From assembly GCA_949751835.1 (NCBI GenBank), contig CATKHK010000009.1, positions 310,001-374,000 on the forward strand: DNA of 64,000 bases, written 5' to 3'. The stretch is from Blepharisma japonicum (Eukaryota > Ciliophora > Heterotrichea > Heterotrichida > Blepharismidae). The notes under the pieces are model-generated. The model saw only the letters and a program-made list of their open reading frames with translations. It was not told where the DNA came from and did no database searches. Shown piece by piece: positions 31,906 to 44,828 of this stretch. Position numbers and translations under genes: made by a program. How positions within the stretch are numbered: position 1 is the stretch's first letter; every line of letters starts with the position of its first letter.

Positions 31906-32949
31906 ATGGACCCAAGAGAAATCGGCTTATGCGCACTATTTTGTGGCGTTGAGCATGTAAGTGAAGTAGTAAAAAGAAATCGCCTTGAAGTTGAAGCTTT
32001 TACTTCCCTAATTACTTATGAGTCTTCACCGTGCTTTGAAAAGCTCAGAACTACCTTAATAGATGTTGTAACCAGCATAGGTGAAGAAAAAACAAGTGCA
32101 ATGTTATCAATTTCTCCTGAAGCTTTAAAGATCATAACTACTCAGAAGGTAAATAACTCAAAAAAATCTTCTCCCAAGTTAATTGCTCCTAAAAAAAATA
32201 TGCATGCTCCCAAACCACCAAGTATCGACTATTCAAATACAGAATCTCTTAAAGAGAGAATTCTTAGACTCTATAATGCTGGTGTCAGAATAAAATGCAT
32301 TCAAGGATTATATGACCTACAAAGCCCAGGCCTTATACATAGTCTTTGCAACTGGACTCGTTGCGATGCCGAAACTATCGAAAAACTTAAAACTAAGCGC
32401 CAAGAAATACTTAATTTGAGAAATGAAGGAAAAACTGATGAAGAAATAGTAACACTATTGAAAATTTCCCACCAAAAAGTCAAAGAAATTGCAGGGGATT
32501 TTAATCGGACAAAATTATTTTTCACAAAACAAGATATGGAAGATGCTAAAGACCTTGCAAAAATTCTAAAAAATCGAGATAAAGTTGCAAGAGAAATAGG
32601 GATTTCGGGTGTGATTTTTAGGAAATGAATCGATGGAAAAATAGAAACTTTGTGGGAATCTGAAAACGGAGATGAACCTCTAAAGAAATTAACACTGCTT
32701 GAGAATTACTTTATTATGAAAAATATTGAAAAAGCTGCTAAAAGCGCAAATGTGGATTTATTGAGGGCTGGGAGATGACTAAAACAATTTGAGAAAAAAA
32801 TGACGGAATTGAATGAAAAATTATTCAAAAGGCCTAGGAGAAAACAGACTGAAGAAGGAATAGAAAATGAAGAAGGGGAGCCAGAGAAAAAACAAAAAAC
32901 TGAAGAAAATACTGCGAGCGATTGCACTGAAGAAGATAGTGAGGCATAG
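31906..32949 (+). CDS. Multi-helix-turn-helix-like protein, paralogue A, 347 aa
   Basis: The protein is a chain of short helical modules that look like helix-turn-helix units: REIGLCALFCGVEHVSEVVK (about 3-22), LKERILRLYNAGVRIKCIQG (about 110), RQEILNLRNEGKTDEEIVTL (about 163), AKILKNRDKVAREIGIS (about 218) and NIEKAAKSANVDLLRAGRWL (about 270). The modules resemble Psq/resolvase-type DNA-binding helices; this is by eye. The C-terminus is acidic with a basic RPRRKQ cluster. TGA codons (32626, 32776) are Trp and the stop is TAG. It is homologous to the convergent gene at 33117-34226. A nuclear DNA-binding role is inferred, not shown. Confidence 0.8.
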
Positions 32950-33116
32950 CTTTATTAATATAATTTGTTATTATATTTCGTGTTTTATTTGAATCTAAAG
33001 CAATTTTATATTACGGGAAAATAGCATTATACAAGATATTTATTTTTCTGCAGAAAATGCTTCTGAATAAATTATTGATAAATCTTTTATTAATTAGTAA
33101 CAATATCATTATTTAT

Positions 33117-34226
33117 TTATTCACTAGATTTTTTTAGTTTTTTCTTGATTTCCTCTTCCATTTCTTCATCTTTCTGTGTTTTCCTTCCTTCCTCATTCAT
33201 CTTTGCCTCAAACTGTTTTACCCACTTCGAAACCTTCAGTACATCAACATTCCCAACCTTCGCCGCTTTATCAACACTTTTTGTTAAAAAATAAGTTTCC
33301 AATGAATTTAATATTGTGATTGGATCAATTCCATCCTTATCATCAAAAACAGTCTTTATCCTTCCTTTTTCGTTTTTATATATCCATTCATCCAGCGTTG
33401 ATACAGAAATCCCCAGTTTTTTGGCCGTTTTGTCTTTATTTTTTAAAACACGATAAAAGTCTAGAGCTTGTTTAATATCTTTTGCTGTGAAAATCAGCTT
33501 TATTCTGCTTGGCAAAACACCCAATACTTCGTTGAGTTTATATACTTTGATGTTTAAATCTGTAGCAATCTCAGCATCTGTTTTGCCTTCTTGCTTTAAT
33601 GCTAAAGCCCTGTCTTTTATTTTTCTGCATTTTTCAGCAACGTCTGGCTCTGATCTTTCTCATAAGCCCCAGCTATGGATTATGTTTACGTTGCGGATGT
33701 CATATAGATTTTGGATAACTTTTGTTCTTACTCCATTAGCATAAAGTCTGATAACCCTAGCTTTTAAATCATTAGTGCAATTATATTCACCAAGCTCTTT
33801 ATACTCTTCTTCAGTGTTTTTATGGTTTTCTTGTGAGTTTTGACTGGCGATTCTTATATGTGACTGCTCTTTTGAACTTGATTTTATATTTTCTTCTGAA
33901 TTTCTACTTTTTTCTTTGGTTTGTGGGCGGCTTGGAGGAGATGGAGGTGAAGATTCACGAATTTTGCTTTTTGGGGCTCCTTCATCATCTGAGATGATTA
34001 TAGAGAGGACATTTTCTGGTATTGCAAGCATTTCGCTGCATTTTGCCAAACCAATATCTGCTACGACCTCTTGGAGTGTTCGCCGAAGATTCGCGAAACA
34101 AGGGACTGATTCATAGGAGACTAATGAGACATATGCTTCCACTTCTTCTGGGTCACGGTTCATTAGTCTGCTTACTGAGTTAACACCTCTAAATAAAGCA
34201 CATATTCCAATATCTCTGGGTCTCAT
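33117..34226 (-). CDS. Multi-helix-turn-helix-like protein, paralogue B, 369 aa
   Basis: Paralogue of the gene at 31906, transcribed towards it (tail to tail, 167 bp apart). The opening RDIGICALFRGVNSVSRLMN matches REIGLCALFCGVEHVSEVVK, and LKARVIRLYANGVRTKVIQN matches LKERILRLYNAGVRIKCIQG. Later modules (ALALKQEGKTDAEIATDLNI and VLKNKDKTAKKLGISVSTLD) keep the order. The linker between modules 1 and 2 is longer, Ser/Pro/Lys-rich and divergent. One TGA (33660) is Trp; the stop is TAA. Function unknown; DNA binding is inferred from the module pattern. Confidence 0.8.
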
Positions 34227-34795
34227 ATTAAATTTATTAAGACCCCTGAAATTTATTTATAATTAAAGAACGATTGCTGGCTGTCCTGATCTGAGGAAAG
34301 GTTGGCCAAATCCCAATATGAATCTGCAACTTAAGGCCGCTAACTAAATTAGAGACTTAACAAATACGCCCGATATGAAGCATTATCAACTCCTCATATT
34401 GGCTCATCAACTTGAGCTAAATTCCGCCTGGGGAATTGCTCAGCATTTTTCCTAGCCTATGAAGAATATTTTCGTACCTGGTCTATATTTTTTAAAAATT
34501 TTGATGAGCTTTGACTATTATGCAGATAGGTTTTAATTTATATATTAAAGAAGAATGAGCTTAGCAATATATACTAAGACTTAGCTTGATGCTTAATTTG
34601 TCAATTTAAGAGTATTCTTTGATGGCCTAGCTAAATTTAAGGCTAGAATCGGGAATTGCCATTTAGTCATTATGGATGGCCGTTTTAGTTATCAATTTTC
34701 ACAAGACAGAAATGTTTAAGGACTTCTAAACTAGATTCTATATGCTCACACTATTTAACTCAATTGTTTTTCAATTAAAAATTGATAGCTAGAAT
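34227..34795. other. Intergenic region, 569 bp, partly less AT-rich
   Basis: Spacer between paralogue B (start side) and the 3' end of the CDPK gene. Positions about 34260-34460 are noticeably less AT-rich than other spacers. A 58-codon open frame with two TGA exists at 34353-34529 but has no start codon or recognisable domain. It may be a gene remnant or an unrecognised RNA; nothing firm. Confidence 0.4.
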
Positions 34796-36343
34796 TTATA
34801 ATTTTTCTGTCAAATAATCTTTAAGCTCTGCAAATGTGATAACTCCATCCCCATTTGTATCAGCCTCATCTAAGAATTTCTTCCATTCGGAATCTTCTAT
34901 TCCAGGAATTCCTGCTTTCAGCTCGTCAAGTGACAATGTCCCATCTCCGCTTGTGTCGTACATTTTAAAGGCTTGCTTTAGCTGAGTTTGATTAATCATG
35001 AAATTCCATTCAGTTGTTGCAGTTACAAACTCTGTGAAATCAATATATCCGCTATGATCAATATCACAATTCTTCATAATGGCTTCAATGTCTGCAGGGG
35101 ATGTTAATCCTAATTCACGGTAACCTTCAGTTAATTCTTCTTCAGATAATTTTCCATCTCCATTTTTATCTATTCTTTTGAAAATTTTAATTAACTCTTT
35201 TTCATCTTTTGCAGTAAAAATTTGGCTTGTGATAAAAGTTTTAATTGATTTGGCGATTTTTGATTGATTCTATATAAGTCTTACCCTAAACTTCCCAAGA
35301 TTTGATAGCGCTTCAGAAGAAATCGGATTAGCTTCTGCTTCATTGCTCATGTATTTCTCCACCCACGGGTGATTTAATACATCTTGGGCACTTAGTCTTT
35401 TATTTGGGTCTACAGTCAGCATTTTCCTTACTAAATCTTTCACATCGTCAGAAGCATTTTCCCAGGCTCCTTTCGTCAAAGAAAACTGTCCCTTTTTGAT
35501 TAATTTAATATACTCTCTATCGTTATCAGCATAAAATGGAGGTTTTCCACCTATATAATTTTTACATATCATAACATAAAGAATTATTCCAGCACTCCAA
35601 ATATCACATTTCTCATCATGTGGCCTATCAAAAACCTCTGGAGCCATATAATAAAGAGTTCCATTTGCCGATGTCAATTTTGCTCCAGGATTAAGCCTTT
35701 GTGAAATCCCAAAATCAATGACTTTTAAATTAGCATCTCTACTAGGCGATTCTAATAATAAATTTTCTGGCTTCAGGTCCCTATGAACAATTTCATTTGT
35801 GTGACAGTAATTTATTGCAGTCATCATATCAATAAAATATCTTGCTGCTATTTTTTCATTGAATCCTTGAGTCTCTATGATTTTATCAAATAATTCCCCT
35901 CCAGATAAATACTCTGAAACTATATAATAGCTTTTTGGAGACTCAATTACTTCATAAATCTTCATAATATTTGGATGATCCAATTCGCGTAAAATTTGAA
36001 CTTCCTCAAGCATTCGTTCATTCGTCGATTTGTCCAATTTTTCTTTTGGTATTTCTTTAATAGCGCGCTTGAGGCCAGATCTTTTATCCTTTGCACTATA
36101 TACAATTCCGAAGCCTCCTGTTCCTATTTCTCTGATATTTTGATAAAATTGATTAATATCCCCACTCTTTGTTAGGACAAAGTTTCCTTTACGAATGGCG
36201 ATAGAAGAATGACGATTAGGGTTTCTTCGATTAATTAAAGGAGGCTGATAAGTTGCACTACTTTTTTCAGTATCACTAGAAGTATTTAAATCTCTTTTTA
36301 GTTTCTTAGGAGTTTCTTCAAGTCTTGAACCACAGCAGCCCAT
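34796..36343 (-). CDS. Calcium-dependent protein kinase (CDPK), 510 aa
   Basis: Classic CDPK layout. The N-terminus MGCCGSR suits N-myristoylation and palmitoylation, so membrane anchoring is likely. The kinase domain (about 65-330) has GTGGFGIV, HRDLKPENLLL, DFGISQ and YYMAPE. A junction helix follows, then four EF-hands with complete loops: DKNGDGKLSEEE, DIDHSGYIDFTE, DTSGDGTLSLDE and DTNGDGVITFAE. A 15-nt intron at 35270-35284 joins kinase to EF-hands; without removing it the gene would appear as two pieces. CDPKs transduce Ca2+ signals in ciliates, plants and apicomplexans. The stop is TAA. Confidence 0.96.
35270..35284 (-). other. 15-nt intron in CDPK gene
   Basis: Minus strand GTAAGACTTATATAG. 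Removal fuses the kinase domain to the junction and EF-hand region in frame. A is at position 10. Confidence 0.94.
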
Positions 36344-36497
36344 TTATTTAAATGGAGAGCTTTACCACCATTAGCTTTATTCAGGAATTTTCAAATTAAT
36401 TTGAAAAATATGTAAGGTCAATAAATCATTTTCATTCTATATATACATTAGATAATTATTGTTATTTATGAAATATGGAAATAACTTCAAAAATGTA

Positions 36498-36548
36498 TTG
36501 AAGCATTCTACTGCTTCAAAAGCTTGGCGATTGTATGGCTTTGCAGCC
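36498..36548. other. Two hairpin-forming inverted repeats between kinase genes
   Basis: TTGAAGCA (36498-36505) and TGCTTCAA (36512-36519) form a perfect 8-bp stem with a 6-nt loop. GGCT/AGCC (36537-36548) forms a second, 4-bp stem. The 36495-36560 stretch is less AT-rich than other spacers. It could be a structured RNA or 3'-end element; I cannot match it to a known RNA family. Confidence 0.35.
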
Positions 36549-36576
36549 CGATCCCCACTTTTAAGCTATATAGTTT

Positions 36577-38153
<1,577 letters not shown>

Positions 38154-38643
38154 CTTTGAATTAATTGATGAAAAATAGAATTAAGTTGCATAAATATCTT
38201 CCAAAATTAAAAATCCTCAAAATATTTTATAAGTAGCACACATTTTAATCATTTTTAAATTATAAAAATACAATGAAAATTTATATAGGCTATAGCAAAT
38301 ATTTATATAAATTCATCTTAGCTAGCATAAATTATGCCTAAGATTTATTTTTCTTTCTTAAATTTCCAAATATACAAAAAAATGTCTAGCAAATTAACTT
38401 TTAAATTATCCATAAATCCTTTTGGCAAGATAATTTTCTTATATCAACATCAGATTGTTATAAGCTTTGTGCTCCATTTTTTATAAAAAATTAGCTTCTC
38501 GAATCATTTTTATCATCATGATTGCTATCCTTATTTGTTTAAAATCTCTCCTAAAATGCTCCTCTGTATAGAAAAAAAACTAATTGAAATTCAGTAATTC
38601 TTCCATTTAAAATTTAATTAGTTACAACAATTAATTTGCAACA
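38154..38643. promoter_or_regulatory. Divergent intergenic region, 490 bp
   Basis: AT-rich spacer between the CDKL-like kinase and the RING/B-box gene, with no coding or RNA gene seen. Both promoters should lie here. Confidence 0.5.
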
Positions 38644-39714
38644 ATGGTAAAAACTCGCTCAAATCCGACTGCAAATAAAAAAAGCGCAAAGCCTGTGGGA
38701 AGGAAAGAAAGCAAAATCAAAGAAAAGAAATCAGCAAAAGGAAACCTATCTGTGGACAATGCAGACTTCGACCCAAAATACAAGCTATTTGAAGCAGCTA
38801 CAAAAGGTATAGCTTGCGATATTGAAAAAGGGAACATTTTTCTCGACCAGTTAGAGCAGCTTTCATGGACTTACCCTGTTCTGAAACGAACGCCTTGCCC
38901 ATTTCAAAATTGTCCCAAATGTTCGCAGCTCTATGACACAAAAGATAAGCTTCCGATTTGCCTGCCTTGTGGACATACTTTTTGTAATAACTGCATAAAG
39001 AAATGTTTAATAACCCCAGGCCGAGGATTGTGCCCATTAGACAATAGGGAATTTTTTTCTCTTATCGATTTCCTACCAGTAAATTTCGCACTTATAGTTG
39101 ACATCGAGGAAGTGCCGCAGCGCTGCTCAGCCCATCGGCTGATATTGATAGGGTATTGTCGTGATTGCAGCAAGTTAATATGTGGTAGATGCATGTTTGA
39201 TCATAAAACCCACGATTGTTTTGATGTAGATTCTGACGATGCCTTAAAGAGAGCTGATTATAATTACGAACTGATTGCTAATTTGGAAGCAAACTTAATA
39301 AAACAAAAAAATATTTGGGCTGAAGAATTCGAAATGATGAAGGTTTACCTAGGCTTGATTGAACAATTTATTAAAAAATATGACGATGAAAAAATGCTTA
39401 AGGATAGACTTGCTGTGGATATGGGACTTAATGATGACAGAATCATTAAACTGGTTATCGATCTTAGGCATCTATTAAATGGAGAATTAAGAGCATTAAT
39501 GAATAAAATTGCGGAGTGCCTGGCTAAGCATGTAGGAATTTTAGCAGATTTAAAATCAAACTTCAAACAAATGACACTACTTGATAGACTTTGCTTGTGT
39601 TTAGAACATAATTTTGATTTAAATGCTGAGCCAAGTTCTATTAGTGCTGTAGAGAGATTGTATAACGCACTTGAGACTGTAGAAAAATCAAAAGATCCAA
39701 ATAATCAAAATTAA
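38644..39714 (+). CDS. RING/B-box (TRIM-like) protein, 356 aa
   Basis: A basic N-terminus (1-35) precedes a RING-type zinc finger at about 90-131 (CPKC, ICLPCGHTFCNNC, GLCPLD) and a B-box at about 161-190 (CSAH, CRDCSKLICGRCMFDHKTH). A helical region follows (about 200-350), consistent with the coiled coil of the RBCC/TRIM plan. Such proteins are usually E3 ubiquitin ligases, with the RING recruiting E2. No C-terminal PRY-SPRY or NHL domain is present. The frame is complete without introns or TGA codons and ends with TAA. Confidence 0.88.
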   Translation: MVKTRSNPTANKKSAKPVGRKESKIKEKKSAKGNLSVDNADFDPKYKLFEAATKGIACDIEKGNIFLDQLEQLSWTYPVLKRTPCPFQNCPKCSQLYDTKDKLPICLPCGHTFCNNCIKKCLITPGRGLCPLDNREFFSLIDFLPVNFALIVDIEEVPQRCSAHRLILIGYCRDCSKLICGRCMFDHKTHDCFDVDSDDALKRADYNYELIANLEANLIKQKNIWAEEFEMMKVYLGLIEQFIKKYDDEKMLKDRLAVDMGLNDDRIIKLVIDLRHLLNGELRALMNKIAECLAKHVGILADLKSNFKQMTLLDRLCLCLEHNFDLNAEPSSISAVERLYNALETVEKSKDPNNQN

Positions 39715-39848
39715 ATAATTTTGATACATAAAATAACATTATTTTAAACAATGATTTTTCAAATATCAAAGAATTTTCTTCCCCTTTTTATGGCACTAAT
39801 AAGAGCTCTAGATATTTTTTATTCAATTTTCATTTACCATTAATTATA

Positions 39849-42758
39849 ATGCTAAGTCGTTCCGCCTTAAAAATCCTTCAGAAAGGCAGAAGATTCATTT
39901 CAGACTCCTTTACTTCAGGCACAAATGCGTGGTATATGGAAAATCTCTTTGACCAATACAAGCAAAATCCAGAATCAGTTCACGCCTCCTGAAGAGCTTA
40001 TTTCAAAGGTTTAGAAACTGGGCAAGAAGAGCCATACACTCCTCCACCCTCGCTTTCTCCTACAGCGTCTCTTACGACTTCAACGCCTATCAGCTCTAAC
40101 TATATACGTGACGCTCACAAAGCTGTGCTACTACTTCAATCTTTCCAGCGTTATGGGTACATGCTGGCTGACCTTGACCCTCTGAATCTGACCTTAAACG
40201 TCAACCGCCATCTGGCTGACGTCAGAATTCCAGGACCAATCCGCCTGGAAAATTACAAATTCACTGAAAGCGACATGGACAAAGAATTCGATATAGGGAG
40301 CACTTTGATTTCAGGATTTTTATCCTCAACAGGCCCATGGGCTGGGAAGTGGAAGCTAAGAAACATCATTGATATGTGTAAAAAAGTCTACTGTGGAAAA
40401 ATAGGCTTTGAGTATACGCACATCCCATTCAGAGATGAGTGCAATTGGGTTAGGTCAAACGTAGAAAAAGAGACCTTGTTCAGCTATTCAGCAAAGGAAA
40501 AAAAAGAACTCCATTATAAAGTTGCTAAAGCCCAGATGTTAGAAGAGTTTTTCCATAAGAAATTTTCTACTCATAAGAGGTTTGGGATGGATGGGCTGGA
40601 AGGAGCAATTCTGGCTGTAGAAGCGGTAATAGAAAGAGCTGCAGAGCATGGGGTAACGGATTTTGTGATTGGAATGCCACATAGAGGAAGGTTAAATGTG
40701 ATGGCAAATGTATTGCTAATGAATTTGGAAGAAATGTTTGGGCTGTTTTTCGGGACTGGGTATAAGGATGTAGATGAAGGAGATGTAAAGTATCATTTGG
40801 GACAAACTGTTGAAAGAGAAATTAATGGAAAAAAAGTTACTATTAGATTATTAGCAAATCCTTCCCATTTAGAAGCATGTGATCCAGTTGCAGTTGGACT
40901 AACAAGAGCTATACAAAACACCAGACTAAGCAGAAAAAGCGCTATGTGTATTATGATTCATGGAGATGCTGCGCTATCTGGGCAAGGAGTAGTATATGAA
41001 ACTCTACAGTTTGAGGATTTGCATGATTACAGTACTGGTGGAGTTGTTCATTTAGTGTTCAATAATAATATCGGGTTTACTACTGTTCCTAAGGATTCAA
41101 GATCAGGGCTATTTCCAACAGAAGTCGCAAAATCTATTTCAGCACCTATTTTCCATGTGAACGCAGATTTTCCAGAAGAAATTGATTATGTGTCAAGATT
41201 AGCTTCAGACTGAAGAAACGAATTTAGAAAATCAGTCTTTGTGGATGTCATAGGCTATCGTCGATATGGGCACAATGAGCTTGACGAGCCTAATTTCACT
41301 AACCCTAAAATGTATCAGCTTATCAAAGATCATACTCCAGTCCTCCAGCTCTATACAAAGAGACTAGTAGAAGAAGGAGTTTACACTCCAGAACAAGCTG
41401 CGGCAGTACTCAAAGGAATTAATGATATCCACGAAAAAAGTTTCATTGAAGCCAAAAAAAGCGCAGAGTCCTTCGTTCATAAGCCTTACTCACTGGAAAA
41501 AAAAGAACAAAAAGCTAAAAGCGACCCTAATAGAACAGGTGTAAAAGAAGACATTTTGAAAGAATTAGGAACCAAAGTAAACACACTCCCAGCCGATCTA
41601 AAGCCTCATCCACAGGTTGCAAAGCTCTACAAAAATAGACTTAATGCTATAGAAAAAGGTGCAGGCATTGATTGGTCCACTGCTGAAGCTTTGGCATGGG
41701 CTACTATTCTTACATGTGAAAAGTTCCCAGTGCGAATTAGTGGTCAAGACGTAGAACGTGGCACTTTTTCTCAGAGACATTCTATAGTCCACGACCAACA
41801 AGAAGATCGTAAAAAATATTGCCCATTGAGCCATTTAGAAGCAAACCAAGCTGTATTTAACGCTACTAATTCCCATCTCTCTGAGTTTGGTGTCCTTGGC
41901 TTTGAATATGGCTATTCCATTGTCAACCCTAATCAACTTATTATGTGGGAAGCTCAGTTTGGAGACTTTGCCAATGGTGCCCAAATCATCATTGACCAGT
42001 TCCTTACCAGTGGAGAGGCTAAGTGGGGCCAAGAATCCGGGCTTGTTCTTTTGCTTCCCCACGGCTATGATGGACAAGGTGCTGAGCATTCTTGTGCAAG
42101 GCTTGGCCGCTTCCTACAGCTTTCCTCAGAGTACCCATATGCAATCCCTGAAAATTTCCTCAAAGACCGTAAAGAAAACTTTTTCCATAATATTCAAGTC
42201 GTAGTCCCATCAACACCTGCCAATTATTTCCACTTTTTGAGGAGACAAATTAAACGAGAGTTTAGGAAACCTTTAATTGTTATGTCACCTAAGCGTCTTT
42301 TAAGGCATAAAGAAGCTGTTTCGAATATAGGAGAGTTTTCTGAGGACAGAGTGAAAAGGGTTTATGATGACTGGACACCTGAATTGACGACCCCTAGTAG
42401 CGTGAGAAAGGTATTATTGTGCTCTGGACAGCTTTATTATGACTTGATAGAAGAAAGGAAAAAGAGGAATATTAATGATATTGCTTTAGTCAGGGTAGAA
42501 CAGATTTCACCTTTCCCATTCGATAAAGTCAAGTTTTTAGCTGATAAGTATGTAAATGCACAATTCCAATGGGTGCAAGAAGAGCCTCTAAATCTTGGAG
42601 CTTGGCAATATGTTTGTCCAAGAATAAAAACTGCTATTGGAAGCAGAGGTGATGACCTAACTGCAGTTACTAGAAAACCATCAGCTGCAGCAGCTACTGG
42701 TTATTCTTCAGTTCATACAGCGGAGCTATTAGATTTATTAGATAAAGCTATGCATTAA
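39849..42758 (+). CDS. OGDH: 2-oxoglutarate dehydrogenase E1, mitochondrial, 969 aa
   Basis: Whole-length match to the thiamine-diphosphate E1 component of the 2-oxoglutarate dehydrogenase complex (TCA cycle). The first 20 residues (MLSRSALKILQKGRRFISDS) look like a mitochondrial presequence. N-terminal NAWYMENLFDQYKQNP is conserved. The substrate and ThDP sites show GMPHRGRLN, HGDAALSGQGVVYETLQF and FNNNIGFTT (usually NNQIGFTT). The C-terminal half has the GYRRYGHNELDEP, GTFSQRHS and HGYDGQGAEHSCARLGRFLQ motifs. TGA codons at 39990 and 41211 are Trp. The stop is TAA. It converges on the PH-domain gene with 11 bp between stops. Confidence 0.97.
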
Positions 42759-42769
42759 AAAATAAAAAA

Positions 42770-43705
42770 TTATTTATGACGTCTCAAAGCATTTTGGATA
42801 GTATTTATCCAAAGCATACATGTTGCTTCATCTTGGGCACTAAACAACAGCCTCCGCTCTGCTGTGTATCATTCAATTTCTCTGGTGCTTCATGATATTC
42901 TTTCAAGTCCTCTACTTTTTTTGCTGACATCTGACCTTTCAGATCTCTCTGGAGACTCTACTCTCACAGGTCTCTTCATAAGTTTGCCGTCCTCAACACT
43001 TTGTTTTTGGTCATTGACGCTCGTTTTTTGTAATAAAATTTGGCTCATAGGGTCTTCATCAGCATGCCTTGAGAGCACAGTCATTTGATCTTCATCTGTT
43101 AAAAATATTTCGAATTGGTACAAATTGTTTGATTTTTTAAGTTTTTGCTGTTTTTCTGGGACTTTAAATCTGGCACGCTTTACATCTTTTATTTGTGCTA
43201 ATGGGACTAAGCATAAAGGCTTGTCAAACCAGCATTGGGCTGAATATTGATTTTTGAAATACATAAATTCAAAATAAGTAACTTGGCATCATCGAGATAT
43301 AAATTGATGAGAAATCCCTGGGCGGTATCTCATAAGTTCACCTTCTAATAAAACATCTTCAGAACTCCAGACTGTTGCAAAATCAGTTGGATATTTTGAT
43401 GTGTATTTTATAGCTTGCTCATATGGCATTCTTTGAGAAGCTTCTTTATGAGGAGATGGAGGCCGAAGATTAAGATAGTCAGGCTTGTTATGGTTTTCTG
43501 TAATTTCTGGAGATGAAAAATATTTTGAATCAGACTGCATTGTTGAGTTGACTTTTTGTGTGTGATTATTTTTAGTTGATGCTTTCTGAGCAAAGGATAC
43601 ATCGTCTTCTTCTAGGACCTAGATGAAAATTACTTTCAAAGTGATTTGTGAGACATCAAGAGTGGCTTCATTTGATTTGTTACTACCTTGGCAGGTGCAG
43701 CCCAT
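42770..43705 (-). CDS. PH-domain-like protein with acylation signal, 306 aa
   Basis: A 15-nt intron (43619-43633) separates a short first exon that begins MGCTCQGS, a likely myristoylation and palmitoylation signal. The central and C-terminal part (about 130-300) looks like a pleckstrin homology domain interrupted by a Ser/Lys-rich loop: a strand rich in aromatic residues (YFKNQYSAQCWFDKPLCLVPL), then REIEWYTAERRLLFSAQDEA and the final helix with LWINTIQNAL, holding the family's near-invariant Trp. TGA codons at 43289, 42890 and 42869 are Trp. It probably acts at membranes. The PH assignment is by pattern. Confidence 0.75.
43619..43633 (-). other. 15-nt intron in PH-domain gene
   Basis: Minus strand GTAATTTTCATCTAG, phase 0, joining DVSQITLK to VLEEDD. 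A is at position 10. Confidence 0.88.
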
Positions 43706-43854
43706 TTATCTAGCTGTTAATGAGTTATAAGAAGAATAAGATAATATTTTATCTTATTTAAAGGCAATAAAAGCTGTTAGGAAATATTTTGGTTTTAGGT
43801 CAATTTATAGTAAATTCTATTAAAATAACTGTATCCTACTTATTCATATTTTAA

Positions 43855-44787
43855 CTAAATCTTTTCAAGGACTATATAACTGATTTGTTGTTCTGTGACT
43901 GGTTTCAATTCCTCGCAGATATCTTTAAAAGTGTTCATAATATTATCTACGTCTTGGGATATTTCCTCAAGAGTTTTTCGGTATCCTAATACTCTCCTCA
44001 TCATGATCAGGCATGGATATTTCCAAAAATCGACAAGGTTATCTAAATACTCATCAATCACTCCAGTTTTTTTGAATTTTTCATAAGCTGGCATTGACAC
44101 TGTTTTTTCTTCAATTTCCTTGACTTTCCACACCTCTTTAAACTCTTCTAAAATTCCTTTTACTTCTTCATTTGACCTAAAGCAGGTATGCAAATTTAGT
44201 TTTGGTTTTTCATGATCCTCAAACATTTCTCCTTGATCAATTGCAGTTGTATAGGCTAGATCTAAACAGTCCCAGGAAAAGTTTACTGATAAATCTTTTG
44301 GTTTCGATAAAATATCGAAAAGCAATTTCCCGCCTTTGACTAGCTCATTTGCTCTAATAGACAAAATTCTTCTTAAATCAGCTTTGGACCTTTTAGAAAG
44401 TTCAGATTGTACAATAGGCTCTTGAGAAAGTGTTGCTAAAATATGGTCTGGCGCTGGAATTGATACTGAAGGGGTATTAAAAGCTTGAAATGCATAAATT
44501 GTATCTAAAGTTTCAGTAGGGTGCAACTGGCGAAAAATAGTCCCTGGAGCAAAAAAACGATTAAAATTGTGAAATTTTTTAGGCTCAAAATACAGCATGG
44601 TATTATAATCGTTTAATGGAAAATCTGTTCGATAAATCACAGTATCTGACAATGTTTTGTATAGAAGAGGATTACTAAAGAGGCCTTGGAACACAGTAAT
44701 TTCACCAAGTTTTTGTGCAGATGATAGATACTTAGAAAAAATATTGGCTCCGCCTTCAGCAAATGATTCGATCCAATGACTTGTCAT
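43855..44787 (-). CDS. SABATH-like methyltransferase-related protein, 310 aa
   Basis: Several segments recall the SABATH family (salicylate/jasmonate carboxyl methyltransferases): a GGANIFSKYLSSAQ start like GGxxSYAxNSxxQ, DFPLNDYNTML like the DLPGNDFN motif, and LSIRANELVKGGKLLFDIL like RAxELVxGGxMVL. However, the AdoMet-binding motif I (ADLGCSSGPN) expected between them is not visible, so catalysis is uncertain. The frame is complete and ends with TAG. It lies 41 bp downstream of an FAD monooxygenase on the same strand. Confidence 0.5.
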   Translation of the reverse strand: MTSHWIESFAEGGANIFSKYLSSAQKLGEITVFQGLFSNPLLYKTLSDTVIYRTDFPLNDYNTMLYFEPKKFHNFNRFFAPGTIFRQLHPTETLDTIYAFQAFNTPSVSIPAPDHILATLSQEPIVQSELSKRSKADLRRILSIRANELVKGGKLLFDILSKPKDLSVNFSWDCLDLAYTTAIDQGEMFEDHEKPKLNLHTCFRSNEEVKGILEEFKEVWKVKEIEEKTVSMPAYEKFKKTGVIDEYLDNLVDFWKYPCLIMMRRVLGYRKTLEEISQDVDNIMNTFKDICEELKPVTEQQISYIVLEKI

Positions 44788-44828
44788 AGTAAAAATGATA
44801 AATTTTTTATTAAATGGCTAGCTAAATA

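Noticed and set aside
34353-34529. 58-codon open frame with two TGA codons in the spacer before the CDPK gene
   Set aside because: It lacks a start codon, is preceded by an in-frame TAG, has no 15-nt intron upstream and no recognisable motif.
43855-43875. Intron at the end of the SABATH-like gene
   Set aside because: No 15- or 16-nt GT..AG segment precedes the TAG, and no conserved continuation follows it.
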